From positions 1 to 64,000 of the forward strand of contig JAODUP010001518.1 of the NCBI GenBank assembly GCA_025642065.1: DNA of 64,000 nt. Direction: 5' to 3'. Positions 1 through 11,546 of the stretch are shown one piece after another. A program made the position numbers and the translations under genes. The notes under the pieces are model-generated. The model was not told the DNA's origin, made no database searches, and saw only the letters and a list, made by a program, of their open reading frames with translations. The stretch is from Paralvinella palmiformis (taxonomy: Eukaryota > Annelida > Polychaeta > Terebellida > Alvinellidae). Numbering within the stretch: the first letter of the stretch is position 1; each line of letters begins with the position of its first letter.

Positions 1-116
1 ATGTTGAGGTGATTTGAGTTGGTTTGACTCAGTGCTTCTTACAATAAGAGCAGGCTTGCTGTACAAAACTAAACATAGTCAACAGTATACGTTAGGTATG
101 TTCTGTATATATGAGT

Positions 117-296
117 GGGGCGCCTATGAGGTCTAGCGGTAGCGTGTTAAATCACAGATTATAACAACCCGTCTTCGAATATCGGCGTGGGCATATCTGA
201 AGGGTGTTTCATCTTTGACTTCGCTTCATTACCTTTGGAGGTCGCTCGGCCCATTTAGCCTACCTTGTACACAAAAGTGGCCGTAAAACATCAATT

Positions 297-300
<4 letters not shown>
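117..300 (+). mobile_element. tRNA-derived SINE, copy 1
   Basis: Head with an RNA polymerase III A-box-like GGTCTAGCGGTAG and a B-box-like CTTCGAATA, then a shared body containing the ACCTTTGGAGGTCGCTCGGCCC block and AAAAGTGGCCGTAAAACATC before the tail. It is followed directly by a long (TA)n. Member of the dominant SINE family of this window. Confidence 0.85.

Positions 301-359
<59 letters not shown>
301..359. repeat. (TA)n microsatellite
   Basis: About 59 bp of pure TA between SINE copy 1 and unit B. Confidence 0.97.
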
Positions 360-367
<8 letters not shown>

Positions 368-2060
368 TTTAGCTGTGTATAATAAGGCACAGGCACAGAG
401 AATCTCGAACCGTGAATTCAAACTCTGGACGTTTCTTCAGGGGACTGAATCCAGAGTGGCGACTTTTCTTGCTGAGACATGTGTAATGTCTCACCAGTCC
501 CTAAGCCGCCAAGCAAAAACAAAAAGCGAATCACCTACTGCCGTGGAGTTTGGGAGTAGAACACCCAAGTCAGATCACGGCAGTAGTGAGAATGTTTAGA
601 TTAATTATCTAAGCAGCCCTATTTATAGCAATTTTTTAATTGCTGTATCTTTCTTCAAAGCAATACTATATAAACCATATAACCCAATTGTCACTTTCTT
701 CAAAGATCAGTTTTTACAACGGGCAGGCGTCATGAAGCGACTACAATTAAAACTGTTTATCTTAATTACTATTAAAAGACTGACATCTGCGCTGAAGCAG
801 ACCGTAATAGCGCTTGTTATATAAAACCCACTAACCGCGGGAGCTGTGTCCAATGCCACCGCTCGAGATGCGATGCAGTGTTTCTATTCCTGAATCAGGA
901 GTACATGCTTTAAGAGCGTACTGTGCCTGCTACAGTCATTTAAATGCTGGATAACCAGGCCAAATACTTAAACGGCGTGTCTCCAAAGACGCAAATAGTG
1001 CACCGAATATACAGCTCTAGATCAACTTTTCTTAGAACGCATGGACCTGGAAACATACAGTCTCCACGCACAAAAAAAGGAACATCTCAACCGCAGCATA
1101 ATATGCCTTCTGATATTTACTGGAGGGTCAATACCTCATAAACATACAAATCCAATAAACACTATGACCTACTCGTCACTATTATAACAATTTACATCGG
1201 CGTTTTAGCAAACCATTATGGCGGAATTGCCGTTCTATATATTAACATTTTCAAATCAGACCTAATGTCTGCTATACAAACTATAATTATAATATAGGGT
1301 TTTATTAATGACAAGGAGACTAAAATTAGCCTTGAATGTCAAAGTACAGACTGGACACAGAGCATCAACATATCTAAACATCCTTCGAGACCTACCTCCA
1401 TAAATCTAAATACAAATACAACTATACATACATTAATCTAAAAATAAAATGTTCCGTACCTGCACATATTGATAGATGTGTGCGTATACCTAAGCATGTG
1501 TCTGATCTACTAATCACCCTGTGGGAACCAGCTAATTCGCTTTTCGTACGCGACAAATATGTCACGCTCACAGGAAAGCGGCTACATGCAGGCAACGTAC
1601 AAAAAGCGGAAGCACGTAAAAACATAACATTTGATACCACAGCTCGCAGCAAACACATGCGTGTGGTTCAATGGTGACTTGCTACATACATATCATAAAC
1701 TATTTTGACACCACAGTTTACATTCAACAATAATTTTCTGTCGTCCAAAAAAACCCTGTATATAAAACATTTCGATACCTCAGATGCTGACCTCAGCTTT
1801 ATTCTGGGTTCGAATAACTGAATAAATCCTACCTATATGATACACGTCCGACTGGTCTGGCGTCGAAGTTCTTCTCTAACCTAAGTGAAAATCTAAGACT
1901 TATATATAGCCTCAGCGTGTTAACAAACATTACAGTTTGTTCATAACAAAGAGAATGTACACTAACTCAGTATGGACTCACTGAAGCGATTTAACTAAAA
2001 TAAAAACAAAGTAGCAATACCGCACAATGGATTATTACTGGACTAGAACGAAACATAATA
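360..2060 (+). repeat. Unit B, copy 1
   Basis: About 1.7 kb of complex repeat with further copies at 21380-23110, 28484-30085, 30150-30455 (partial), 35960-36097 (partial) and, inverted and diverged, 55990-56640. Hallmarks are ATCCAGAGTGGCGAC, CGCTCGAGATGCGATGCAGT and GCTGGATAACCAGGCC. It contains short open frames that begin at GTG codons and are not kept in the diverged copy, so I treat it as non-coding. It lies upstream of the GT92 loci. Confidence 0.75.
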
Positions 2061-2430
2061 AACGTGTATGTGTATTTACGGCACAAGGTGTGTGTATGTG
2101 TAATTACGGCACACAGTATGTATGTGTGTGTGTAAATACGGAACAAGGTATGTGAGTATGTGCAGTTATGGCACAAGGTGTGAGTATGTATGTGTAATTA
2201 CGGCACAAGGTATGTGAGTATGTGTAATTATGACACAAGGTGTCAGTATGTATGTGTAATTACGGCAAACGGTGTGTGAGCGTTTATGTGTAAGTACGGC
2301 ACAAGGTGTGTGTGAGTGTATATGTGTAATTACGGCACACGGTATGTGTGCATGTGTTATTATGGCACAAGGTCTGTGTGTGTGTGTGTGAGTGTGTGTG
2401 TGTGTGTGTCTGTGTGTGTGTTTTATGTTA
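2040..2430 (+). repeat. Degenerate GT-rich minisatellite
   Basis: About eleven imperfect units of roughly 28-38 bp, each containing GTGTAATTACGGCACAAGGT or a variant, separated by (GT)n of changing length. Apparent ORFs on both strands are by-products. Confidence 0.85.
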
Positions 2431-2567
2431 CATATAATAAAGGCGTGGGCTCATGTTTTCTCGATGTTTATCATTCTTACAGAATTATGACCAAACGACT
2501 ATTACCTAAATAGAAAAGAAATTTTATATATTAGTACATATATAAAGCAGCTATAACTGGAAATAAA

Positions 2568-2570
<3 letters not shown>

Positions 2571-2619
<49 letters not shown>
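2571..2619. repeat. (TA)n microsatellite
   Basis: TA run within a block (2520-2690) that resembles 6730-7010, sharing TTAGTACATATATAA and the AATACCTC-GACAATAGCAG stretch. This looks like the common 3' flank of the two PLE copies. Confidence 0.93.
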
Positions 2620-2622
<3 letters not shown>

Positions 2623-2689
2623 TACATATAATATATATTATGATAATAATTCTAATACCTCCGACAATAGCAGAAAAAATAGTATTTTC

Positions 2690-4330
2690 ACTAAGCCCAA
2701 AATAGCACGACTAGTTTCGGTTATAAGAAACCTTTATCAAGTGCATGTGTCTAAAGTATTGTAACTTGTTGAAGTTTGGGGGTAGAGACCACTGGCTGTC
2801 GCCTACTGGTATTAACTTTGCCAGCAATATTTATCCCAGAATTCCCAGCTAGTGTTTAATTTCAAAACAGAATCTAGAAATTGTTTTGATTTAGAGCAAT
2901 TAAAAATGAACTAATTTTCCAATTTTTCTTTCATAGCTGTCAAGATATCAAAACACACATATTAATACTAATTAACGGTGTGTACTGAGATCTGACTGCT
3001 GTCAGCAATGAATGTTTGTTGAAGCTTTGTTGCAACGTTTTCTTACATTTTGCTAGGAACCAAGGAACTAGCTAGATTTTTGTGTTTAGAATAAGCTGTG
3101 TTGATTCTATATTCATGGTCATTCAGCGCTTCTTTCTGTTGTATAATTTTATAATGTGTTTTATTTATTCTTGCTGCTATGTTAGCCGTTTTTGAAAATG
3201 GTACCACAAATGGGACAACGTCCTCATTTTGTATAAGTTTTATAAAATCTTCACATCTTTTCTTATTAAAATCTCCCAGTTCTAATTTACCTACAGTATC
3301 AATCCAAAATGTTTCCCGAATTAATCTATTTATCTTGTCTTGAGTGTATGAACCTGTAGTAGGTAACTGCTCAATCGGAATTAAATCATAATCTTCTAGA
3401 GATGATTCGGACAAGTCTTTATTTATCTGTGTATGTTCTAGAAGATGCTTGAATAACGCAGAAGACATCAGTTTTGAATTAATCGCATATCTGTAACCAT
3501 TCATTCTAACACGAAGTTCGCCATTACTCTCGCCTACATACTGTTTAGAGCAACGTAAACATTCATAGATAGATATTATGTTAGATGAGCTACAGTTTAA
3601 ATTACCTATTATTCCATGTGTTTTATTGGTATCTGTACAACGTTGTTGTATTTGTAGTTCACGGACAGTTTTACTTTTAATATGCCGTAGACATCTTTTT
3701 GAATAATTCCTTTTGCATAATGAATGAGACAATATCTGCCACGGTTCATCATTAGGGTGAAAGGAATCCTTATGCAAGATTTGATGCGTGTCTGTCGGTT
3801 TAATTTTCTAATTATTTAATGTAGCTTTAAATCTAATCTGTGGTCCGTGATTATGTATGTGTAAACCTGAATCTCAAAGTAACAGCTGATGAATATCGGT
3901 TAGTTAAAAAATACCTTGGTCAACAAGTTATTTTTGTTTTAGGGTCTTTGAATACAGTGGCATGTGAATAATCGACTGGATTAATACAGATAGAAGATTT
4001 AAATTAATTTAATTTAATGGGTGGTTCAGGTGTATTAAAATATATAGAAACATATACGGGATATTTTCCTATTACTTCCAGGACTGCCTGCAACCCCTTG
4101 GTGTGATTTATATTAGTATACATGCTGTCAACGTCTAATGTCATAAGCAGGCAATTATAAGGCAACGTTAAAACTTGTTTATTCTACCAAATCGTGTTAC
4201 TTTTAATAGAAGGGCAATTCTTGCAAAATGTTTTAGTGATTATCTATGAAAGATGATACAGTTTTTGATTCACTATTATAATCAGACACTATTGGTTTAC
4301 AATAGGTCTTGTGTGCGCGTGCATGCGTGC
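2690..4330 (-). mobile_element. Penelope-like element, degraded, with GIY-YIG endonuclease
   Basis: Minus-strand PLE. In transcription order: RT remnants at 4310-4230 (SDYNSESKTVSSFID), 4180-4080 (MTLDVDSMYTNI, HTKGLQAVLEV), then a region around 4030-3900 equivalent to the FKYSICIDSVNYFDT stretch of the copy at 26.5 kb. These are followed by an open 244-residue frame (3777-3043) with the GIY-YIG endonuclease: IYECLRCSKQYVGES, RVRMNGYRYAI and a C-terminal tail. The RT core is deleted and frameshifted, so it is dead. A possible hammerhead-like motif lies downstream at 2706-2745. Confidence 0.82.
2706..2745 (-). other. Possible degenerate hammerhead ribozyme motif of the PLE
   Basis: Reading the minus strand: TTGATAA, AAGG-loop-CC, GAAAC, TA, GTC, in the order expected for hammerhead core box, stem II, second core box, very short stem III and cleavage triplet. 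The first box deviates from the CUGANGA consensus at two places. PLEs are known to carry short-stem hammerheads in their terminal repeats. Weak evidence. Confidence 0.3.
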
Positions 4331-6729
4331 CTGCCGTTGTATGTTAGTGAATGGGTTATCCCTCCTAACAAAGCAGCACTTTGTTGGGTTATCGGTAAAA
4401 CTTTATGAAAAATCAATGAGAACAGACACATTATTTATAACATATAACATTATTTTATTTCTTTAGGATGTCCATTCTACTTTTATTGTGAGAATGATGA
4501 ACAGTTATTAATGAAAGTTATGGATATAGAACAAAATATATATCAAACGCAGAAGATACAGGTACTCCAACAAAACATTGTAATACTATAACACTAATAA
4601 TTGAAGTTATTGTTTATCATTTTATCAAAATGACTGGTTCCTAATATATATGTTTCAAAGTATTCTAAAAAAAAATTATTTCCATTCTTGTAATTCTCGT
4701 GTCATCTCTTATGTACATCAACCAAACATCTTGTACAATGGAACAATCTGACTTTATTCAAGTATGAACTACAAATAGGCGACTTTGTATTGTGAAAAAA
4801 AAACAGAACACATTTTGAGATGTAATCACACAAGCTTTGTGTGTCAGGAGAATATATTCATAAAACGCACGCATTAAAGCATTAATACACTACTGAAATA
4901 CCCCAGTATAAAGCAAAAAATATGCAATGATTTTATAGAAGCAATGTATATTTAACCTAGTTTTGGGGCATAGTAACCCTCGGGAAAGTGACCCCTATTC
5001 CGGTTCTAATGGCCCAGGACAAAACGCTAGAAATAAAAAAAACTTTAAATGCCAAAGAGGAAAAACGCCTCTAGGAAACCTGTTTCACATACAGAACCAA
5101 TTAGCATAAATATTTTTAAATTGACCAGTTCAATGCATGGTCTACAGGAAGTGTAAGCACAATTGCAGAGTCTACTGCATTTATAACCGAACTCACGTGA
5201 CCATCAGTCCAGTATTACAAACCCTGACATCAAAACACCACCTCTGCGTGTGGATAAAAAACAAACTTACAGACAATAGTTTCCAACTAATCTAAGAGAA
5301 ACGCTGAAAACATTTATAATCTTTTATTTGAATACCTGATTAAAAATCAAGCATTTCGTTATTCTGTTCATACACAGAAACCTCAAATAGGAAATCTAGA
5401 AAACGCCAGAAAGATTGTGATACGTGTCTTGACTTCAATACCGCAGTAACAACCTGTTGATAAAAAAGTAAACTATTTAACACAGTATAATTTTTTCACT
5501 CCCTTTCTTATTGCCATTAGTGTCCCATTTCAGATGCTTTCCGATTTATTCACGCCAATTTCATGCCTTTGGCATAATCCAAGTGAGAACAGATTCATAC
5601 GCGGAGTTTTGTTGATGGAAGCGAGCAATTGGTTGCGTATATGAATCTGTGGTCACCCGAAGAATGCCTACCGTCTGACATAAACACACCACAAATTAGC
5701 CAAAACACGACAACAATGGCTGCCATCTCTCCCGGCCAACCTCAGTCCCTACCGCCCCCCCCCCCGCCTCCCTCACTAGAGATAGATAGAGAGATACACA
5801 ACAAGAAAAACTATACCTCTTCTAACTAATCATCATCTGGTACTCATTGTTAGCTGATCCCACAAAGCAATTTTTAGGTATTGAGCAGTAACATATCAGC
5901 GTCCAACTGGGAAGGTTTCCTATGTAAATAGACAAAATATAAATTATATGAATTAAAATACGTTTATTGGTGTATTTATTTTGGCGTAACATGCAAAACA
6001 TGAAAATCATTCCTACATTTATTTATTTTAATTTTAACTACAATCCCTAATGTTCCTACCACTTATAACGCCCACCAGGAAAACCTTGATAAAGTAGTAA
6101 TAAAGCTTTATTTTTTAAACAGACGCCAATACCAAATTGCTTAGTACATTGTTTTGGTGACGCACAGGAAATAAACGTAGTTGTTGACTGTATCCATTGC
6201 CATATGTTATTCACAGTGTGTGATATAGGCTATGCCCCATGGAAAAATGATGTACCATGAAATGAGAGACTTGTGGTGGTGCTCGAGATTTATTGTAAAA
6301 TAGATTGAAGAAAGCTGTATGAAGTTTGTCAGACAAGGACCATAGCTTCTTTTTTCTGAAGATATCCCGATGTTTTTGTAAGAATTGGCAAATAAAAAAA
6401 TAAAAAAATAAATTACTTTAATATTAATAGTGAAGTCATAATCATTTCCCCCAAAAACAATGGATATCGTAGCACGTCAATCCAGTCACAGACTAGTTCA
6501 TCATTCGTTGGTCATTATTACTAGCTCTTCCCATGACGCACCCCTTACCTTCTGAACAACGACATCCAGATGTGGAGTTAGTATTCCATTATGATTCTGG
6601 AAATGCTTTCTATCTGAAAAAAAGGTTCCGTCTGTAACAGCCAAGCCATTTTTTTAATTAATTTTTGGCCACCCAAATTGTTCAAGGTGACTTGATATAA
6701 TCAGCATATAATAAATGTCTGGACTATAT
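4331..6729. other. No gene recognised
   Basis: AT-rich sequence without a convincing coding region, SINE or known repeat. A poly-C run (5753-5766) and a short GATA run (5779-5793) are present. Confidence 0.6.
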
Positions 6730-6835
6730 ATATATTTATTTATTAGTACATATATAATGCAGCTAAATTGGAATCCGCATAATATTAACATATAATAAAT
6801 CTGTATACTCAATGACCACTACCTAAATAGAAAAA

Positions 6836-6885
<50 letters not shown>

Positions 6886-7010
6886 TAGTACATATATAAT
6901 GCAGCTAAATTGAGAATAACCGCATACATATTAATACATATAATAATATCTTGTTATACTTCTAATACCTCTGACGATAGCAGTAATAGTAGACTTTTCA
7001 CACAGTCCAA
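6730..7010. repeat. (TA)n with flanks shared with 2520-2690
   Basis: TA run at about 6836-6880 inside sequence that repeats ATTAGTACATATATAATGCA twice (6742 and 6889) and is similar to the region next to the first PLE. Confidence 0.75.
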
Positions 7011-7225
7011 ATGTTTAAAAAATGCAAATTGATTTATCAATAAACGAATTCAGAATAGTATTATCTAAATATAAACAATCTACAATAATCAACACAAAAA
7101 TACTTTGTGGGGTTCACTACAGCCAAGAATTTATCAACCGCATGGACAAACCAAAATAAAACCTAAAAGGGAAAATAATAAAACACAATATAATTGAATA
7201 ATAAAATTATAAATCAAAATAAGTA

Positions 7226-7475
7226 TTTTGGGAAGATTGATGCTTAACTAAAGTTCTGTTTGTTATATACTATTCAAGAGACATTCTATTTATTTTAAAG
7301 TATTTATTCGAACTTACATAATACTAAGTAACTCGAGAGAAATTTTACGTCTTTTTTCTTGAAGCGATACTGTCTCATCCAGAAGATGATATCACCAGTT
7401 CTAGAGTGTCATTCTTCTCGGCTGATTTTAATATATCTTCCGAACTGGCTTCAGTTACACGATAAACTGTTCAGC
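7226..7475 (-). mobile_element. Penelope-like element, 3' fragment
   Basis: Minus-strand fragment similar to 25900-26210: shared GACATTCTATTTATTTTAA, TATTTATT, ACTCGAGAG-type and TTCTCGGCTGATTTTAATAT blocks, which in the intact frame encode the end of the PLE endonuclease protein. Frames are broken. Ends next to an AC/(TA)n microsatellite. Confidence 0.65.
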
Positions 7476-7544
7476 TGTTTTATTGATCATTATACCAGTG
7501 TCATTTTGACCACTAATAGTATACACCCACATACAAGCGGTAAG

Positions 7545-7567
7545 CACACACATACATACACACACAT

Positions 7568-7612
<45 letters not shown>
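7545..7612. repeat. (CA)n-(TA)n compound microsatellite
   Basis: Alternating ACACATACA units pass into a TA run. The reading frames across it (7359-7631) are not supported as genes. Confidence 0.93.
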
Positions 7613-7616
<4 letters not shown>

Positions 7617-7619
7617 TGT

Positions 7620-7938
7620 TTAGGAATGTAAACACTCAGCAAAACATCTTTCACATAATCTGGTTTTAAAAAGTATAAAAATTGTTGTAATTTTTAAAAG
7701 AATTTTAAAATTTGCCAAGCTACGGCTTAAAACAAATTAATCATAATGTACAGACCTTTATCTGTGAAATATCTTGACTTCACTTTTCTGTTCCTCCGTA
7801 AACAACAGTCACTGGAAGAGAAGCTTTCTACACAAATAACGTTTGACTGTTTAGTAACGTATTTTTACAACCACATCTCCTCTCAGTTGTGTACGTATTT
7901 AATGTACACGATTATCATTGACCATCTGTCTGGAACAC

Positions 7939-7973
<35 letters not shown>

Positions 7974-8750
7974 AGGCCTCATGTAGTTAGCAATCTTTGC
8001 TTATAAAGATACTAAAGAGCCAGTTAGAAGAAAAACCGACGTCGAAATATTCTGCAGCGGGTGTTCCAGCCAGAAGTAAATGACTTTGGTCACATTATCC
8101 CATTATCCCAATATGAGCTCACTGATATCCGCCGAATATAAACAAATAAATCAATCACTAACTCCTGTTCTCTTTTTCAATTCTGTAGTATTTTAGTTTT
8201 ATGGAAACGCTGTAATTAGTTGTGTATAATGTTCGGTAACATAAGTATTCCATTCATAGGGATTTCCCTCAGTATATATATTGCTGTACAGAGATTCTGA
8301 CAGTTGATCAAACACTTAACAAAGTGTGGTCCAACATTTGATTATAGAAACAAGAAACTGTGGCCGTTGAAAGTGTAGCATGTTTTATATTTGTACGATT
8401 TAGCAAAACTGCTGTGAATTTATTTATTTTTAGAAGTGTAGGAAGCAGAAGATATTTTAATATTTCTTTCCCGCGAATTTCTCACATTTAAATAACTTAA
8501 ATTGATGTAAATTAGAAAAGTTCATTTAATGTGTTGATATAAGAGAGTGAACCATGAATCTTAAATTGAATATACTTTATCCAATCATTTTGTGTATTTT
8601 CTCTGATTCATAATTAAAATATAATGTGTACCTCAAATTTACACGTAATTGGAGAAAATATCTCATTTTTTAATAAATTAGTTACATTTGTTTTATTTAA
8701 GTCAATAATAATGGACTAGGCTTATCACTACTTTGATAATTTATCTTTAT
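7620..8750. other. No gene recognised
   Basis: Apart from the TA run at 7941-7971 I see no structure. The 86-residue frame at 7746-8006 crosses this microsatellite and has no family resemblance. Confidence 0.6.
7941..7971. repeat. (TA)n microsatellite
   Basis: Short TA run; no other feature within 200 bp. Confidence 0.93.
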
Positions 8751-8956
8751 ACGATGATGATTATGATGATGATAATGATTGATGTTTTACGGTCACTTTT
8801 GTGCACATGTTAGGCTAAATGGGCCGAGCGACCTCCAAAGGTAATGAAGCGAAGTCAAAGATGAAAAACGCTTCAGATATGCTCACGCCGATGTTCGAAC
8901 TCGGGTGGTAGTTATTTGTGATCCAACGACCTACCAACTAGACCAAGAGGGCGCCC
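8751..8956 (-). mobile_element. tRNA-derived SINE, copy 2
   Basis: Full-length minus-strand copy, from the GGGCGCCC head (at 8956) to an (ATC)n-type tail seen here as (GAT)n at 8751-8780. A- and B-box-like motifs are present but mutated. Confidence 0.85.
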
Positions 8957-10017
8957 TTTATGTTTATATGAAGCCACCATTTGTTAATTATATTTTATAT
9001 CACTATAACAACATTTAGGTTTGAATTATTCATAAACAAAAGCAATAATTAATATGAAAGATGGATCACATTCGACCGATCAAATTCAACACGAACCACA
9101 ATCCATGTAATTTACTTTCTAATGAGACCAAACAAATATGATTGTTGTAGTAATGTAATTTCCACGATTTAACGACTAATTATAACATTTTCAGCGACGT
9201 ACGTCTGTTTTAAATTGTTTTAAATGTCAATGCAAAATTATTTCATTGTATAAGGGCTCCTCCGTAGTCTAACTGGTAGCGCGTTGGACCACAGATCACT
9301 ACAGCCTGAGTTCGAATCCCGGCGTGGGCATATCTGAAGGTTGTTTCGTCTTTCACTTCGTCTCATTACCTTTGGAGGTCGCTCAGCCCATTTGGCCTAC
9401 CTTGTGCACAAAAGTGGCTGTAAAACATAAATCATCATCGCTGTCCCGTCTTATTCTATATGGTCTGTGGTGACAATCACATGATACTTGATAGTACAGA
9501 CCTATTATGGTAACTGGTAAGTGAAGTCGTACAGTAAAAAGCCTTGATAATGCCGAATTATCATTAAGTCATACCACCTTCATACATAGATAATAGGGAT
9601 GCATTTAATATCATTATGATTATGTTTGCTTTTCATGAATGACGTTATTGTGTGATTTTCCAAACAAATATCAACAGTTCATCTGCCAGAGCTAGAGCTG
9701 GAATAGCCAATGTATGGCCCTGTTCTCCCCAGGCACCAGAGAGTGGTATTCAAGCTAGAGCTAGAATGCCTATCTAATCTAGCATATAGTTATACATTAA
9801 AAATACATATGTAATATTGTATAAACGGCAGGTAAAATGTTTCACTCAAGTGGATGTTGACAATCTGTGAAAAATGGGGGGTGTTAGTATCTTGTCACAG
9901 TGGGGGAGGTGATGTAATAGGATAAAATACTACTTAGGTAAACAGATTGTTTTACAGAGTTGACCACGGAATTCAAGACAGTTAACAATCATAGTCATAT
10001 ATTCATAATTTATCCAC
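8957..10017. other. No gene besides SINE copy 3
   Basis: AT-rich sequence. A small direct repeat of AGAGCTAGAGCTGGAAT / AAGCTAGAGCTAGAATG occurs at 9688 and 9752. Nothing else recognised. Confidence 0.55.
9254..9440 (+). mobile_element. tRNA-derived SINE, copy 3
   Basis: Full-length plus-strand copy. The best preserved B-box of the family, GTTCGAATCCC, is seen here, with A-box-like TAACTGGTAG. Tail AAATCATCATC. Confidence 0.87.
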
Positions 10018-11546
10018 AGACAACATCCCAATGCAGAAAAGACTGAAGCCAACAGCTGTGTCACATATCTTCAAATGGAGCGATTTGCCATCTCCAGCCT
10101 CTGCTGAACGCATCAGACGTGGTTTGAAAAAGGAATATATCTGTAAACACAGAAGCTGATTCTGTTGCTTGGGTAGATGTTGGCACCAATTAAAAAGTTC
10201 TCGCAGAACAGACATGATAATCTGATTTTCATGCAAGTATAGGTTAGGGCATGATATAAATAGTATCTAGGGTTGAGAGGTGAGAATATTTCACAGCTGT
10301 CGATACATATGCAGTTCTTGGGTGACTGGACAACCTAGTTTTGTTTAAAATTAATTATTTTGAATTTGTTTTGATAAATAAATTGTTAAACATTTTATTA
10401 TGGTAAATCAATATAAATATGAGTCAATGAAATTTACAACACTAAGCGATATGCACTATCTTCAATTAGTAAGTACCGGTAAGATAACTGAATTATTTTA
10501 TACTTCCAGGTATCGTGGATGTCTCAACACAGACTGTTGCCATCAAGACAAGAGAAGTCATCCAGTGTGAGAAGGATTCACTGTCTTTCTCAATATTCCA
10601 GTTCAGGAATAACCTAGATGGCATTCACTTCTACAGTGAATCATTTGAATGCTGAATGTTTTTGCAACACTAAGCCCAGCAAGCAATCAGCTTTCTTACG
10701 TGCAGAATGAGATGCCAAACATTGCAATAGATGATACAGTTTTTCTTAACAATGATCAAGTTACGGAAACACAAGACCAGCTTTGAGCTGAGCAGGATGT
10801 TCAAAGTGTCCCAATGCATGGCAATGAACATATTTTTAACCTGGATCAACTTGATGTACGTTACATGGAAAGAAGTGGGCTGGTGGCCAACCTGTGATCT
10901 AGTGCCTTTCTTTGCACCAACTGAATTTTGGGCCAAGTTCCCCAAGACCAGGGTTGTTGTAGATGCACCAAATGTTCCATCCAGAAGCAGAAGCAATCAC
11001 TGGTGCAACGGGCAACATTCTCATCATACAATATTCTAGGACACTGAATGGCCTAAATTGTGCCAATGTGTCGTTAAGCAACATTCATCCATCCATTCTT
11101 CCTCATCATACAAGAATCATAACATTATTAAAGTGTTAGTTGGCTCTTCACCAGGTGGGCTGGTTTCATTTTGCAGTCAGGCATTTGGTGGATCAGTAAG
11201 TGATCAGCAAATTTCTGAGAGCACCGCCTTGATGATTCTATGTGATCCAAGGGATAGCATAATGGCAGACAAAGGAGTCAATGTTCAGGATATATTTGCC
11301 CCATTCAACGTAACCATAAACATTCCAACATTCTTTAAGAAAAAGAACCGCTTGACCGGTCAGGTTGTTATACAAGACGGGAAGATTGCCAACAAGAAGG
11401 TTCACATAGAGAGGATTATCGGTCTGGCAAAAACATACAAAATTCTCAGGGAACCAATAAACAACACTGTAAGTGCTCTAGCCACAGAATTTACCAATGT
11501 TAGCTTCATGTTATGTAAATTTAAATGTGGTATTGTTTCTAAATAA
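10018..11546 (+). pseudogene. THAP-domain / DDE_Tnp_4 transposase (Harbinger/ISL2EU-like), broken
   Basis: Relic of a cut-and-paste DNA transposon gene. 10018-10160 encodes the end of a THAP zinc-finger-like region (LKPTAVSHIF). 10690-10900 resembles the helix-turn-helix before the catalytic domain (LRKHKTSFELSRMFKVSQ). 10900-11480 is the DDE superfamily domain: KTRVVVDA with the first Asp, SSYKNHNIIKVLVG, IMADKGVNVQD with the second Asp, and KVHIERIIGLAK with the final Glu. Breaks are a one-base deletion near 10959, just after the first Asp, a stop around 10650, and the 70-bp insert at 11032-11101. The zinc-binding start of THAP was not found. Terminal inverted repeats were not identified. 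Inactive. Confidence 0.8.
11020..11113 (+). mobile_element. 70-bp mini-retroposon with 12-bp target-site duplication
   Basis: Insert 11032-11101 bounded by perfect direct repeats CTCATCATACAA (11020-11031 and 11102-11113). Its core, GACACTGAATGGCCTAAATT through GTCGTTAAGCAACATTCATC, is the reverse complement of the insert at 15356-15412. It interrupts the DDE domain of the transposase relic; removing it mentally restores the conserved SSYKNHN context. Confidence 0.85.

Noticed and set aside
360..599. 79-residue frame in unit B, repeated near 28500 and 30109-30390
   Set aside because: It begins at a GTG inside or next to a microsatellite, has no ATG at an equivalent place in all copies, and the extended versions differ only by what precedes the repeat. 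Conservation follows from recent duplication.
1480..1677. 65-residue frame kept in two unit B copies (also 21539-21739)
   Set aside because: Starts at GTG, and the diverged inverted copy (56252-56449) reads in another frame. No protein family resemblance, so not evidence of coding.
5629..5829. 66-residue frame with a proline run
   Set aside because: Proline run comes from poly-C; the start is not ATG-supported and no homology is visible.
9254..9330. tRNA gene
   Set aside because: Pol III boxes are present, but the sequence is the head of a dispersed SINE with a common body and no complete cloverleaf that I could draw.
10003..10236. 77-residue frame on the minus strand
   Set aside because: It is the shadow of the THAP-like reading on the plus strand.
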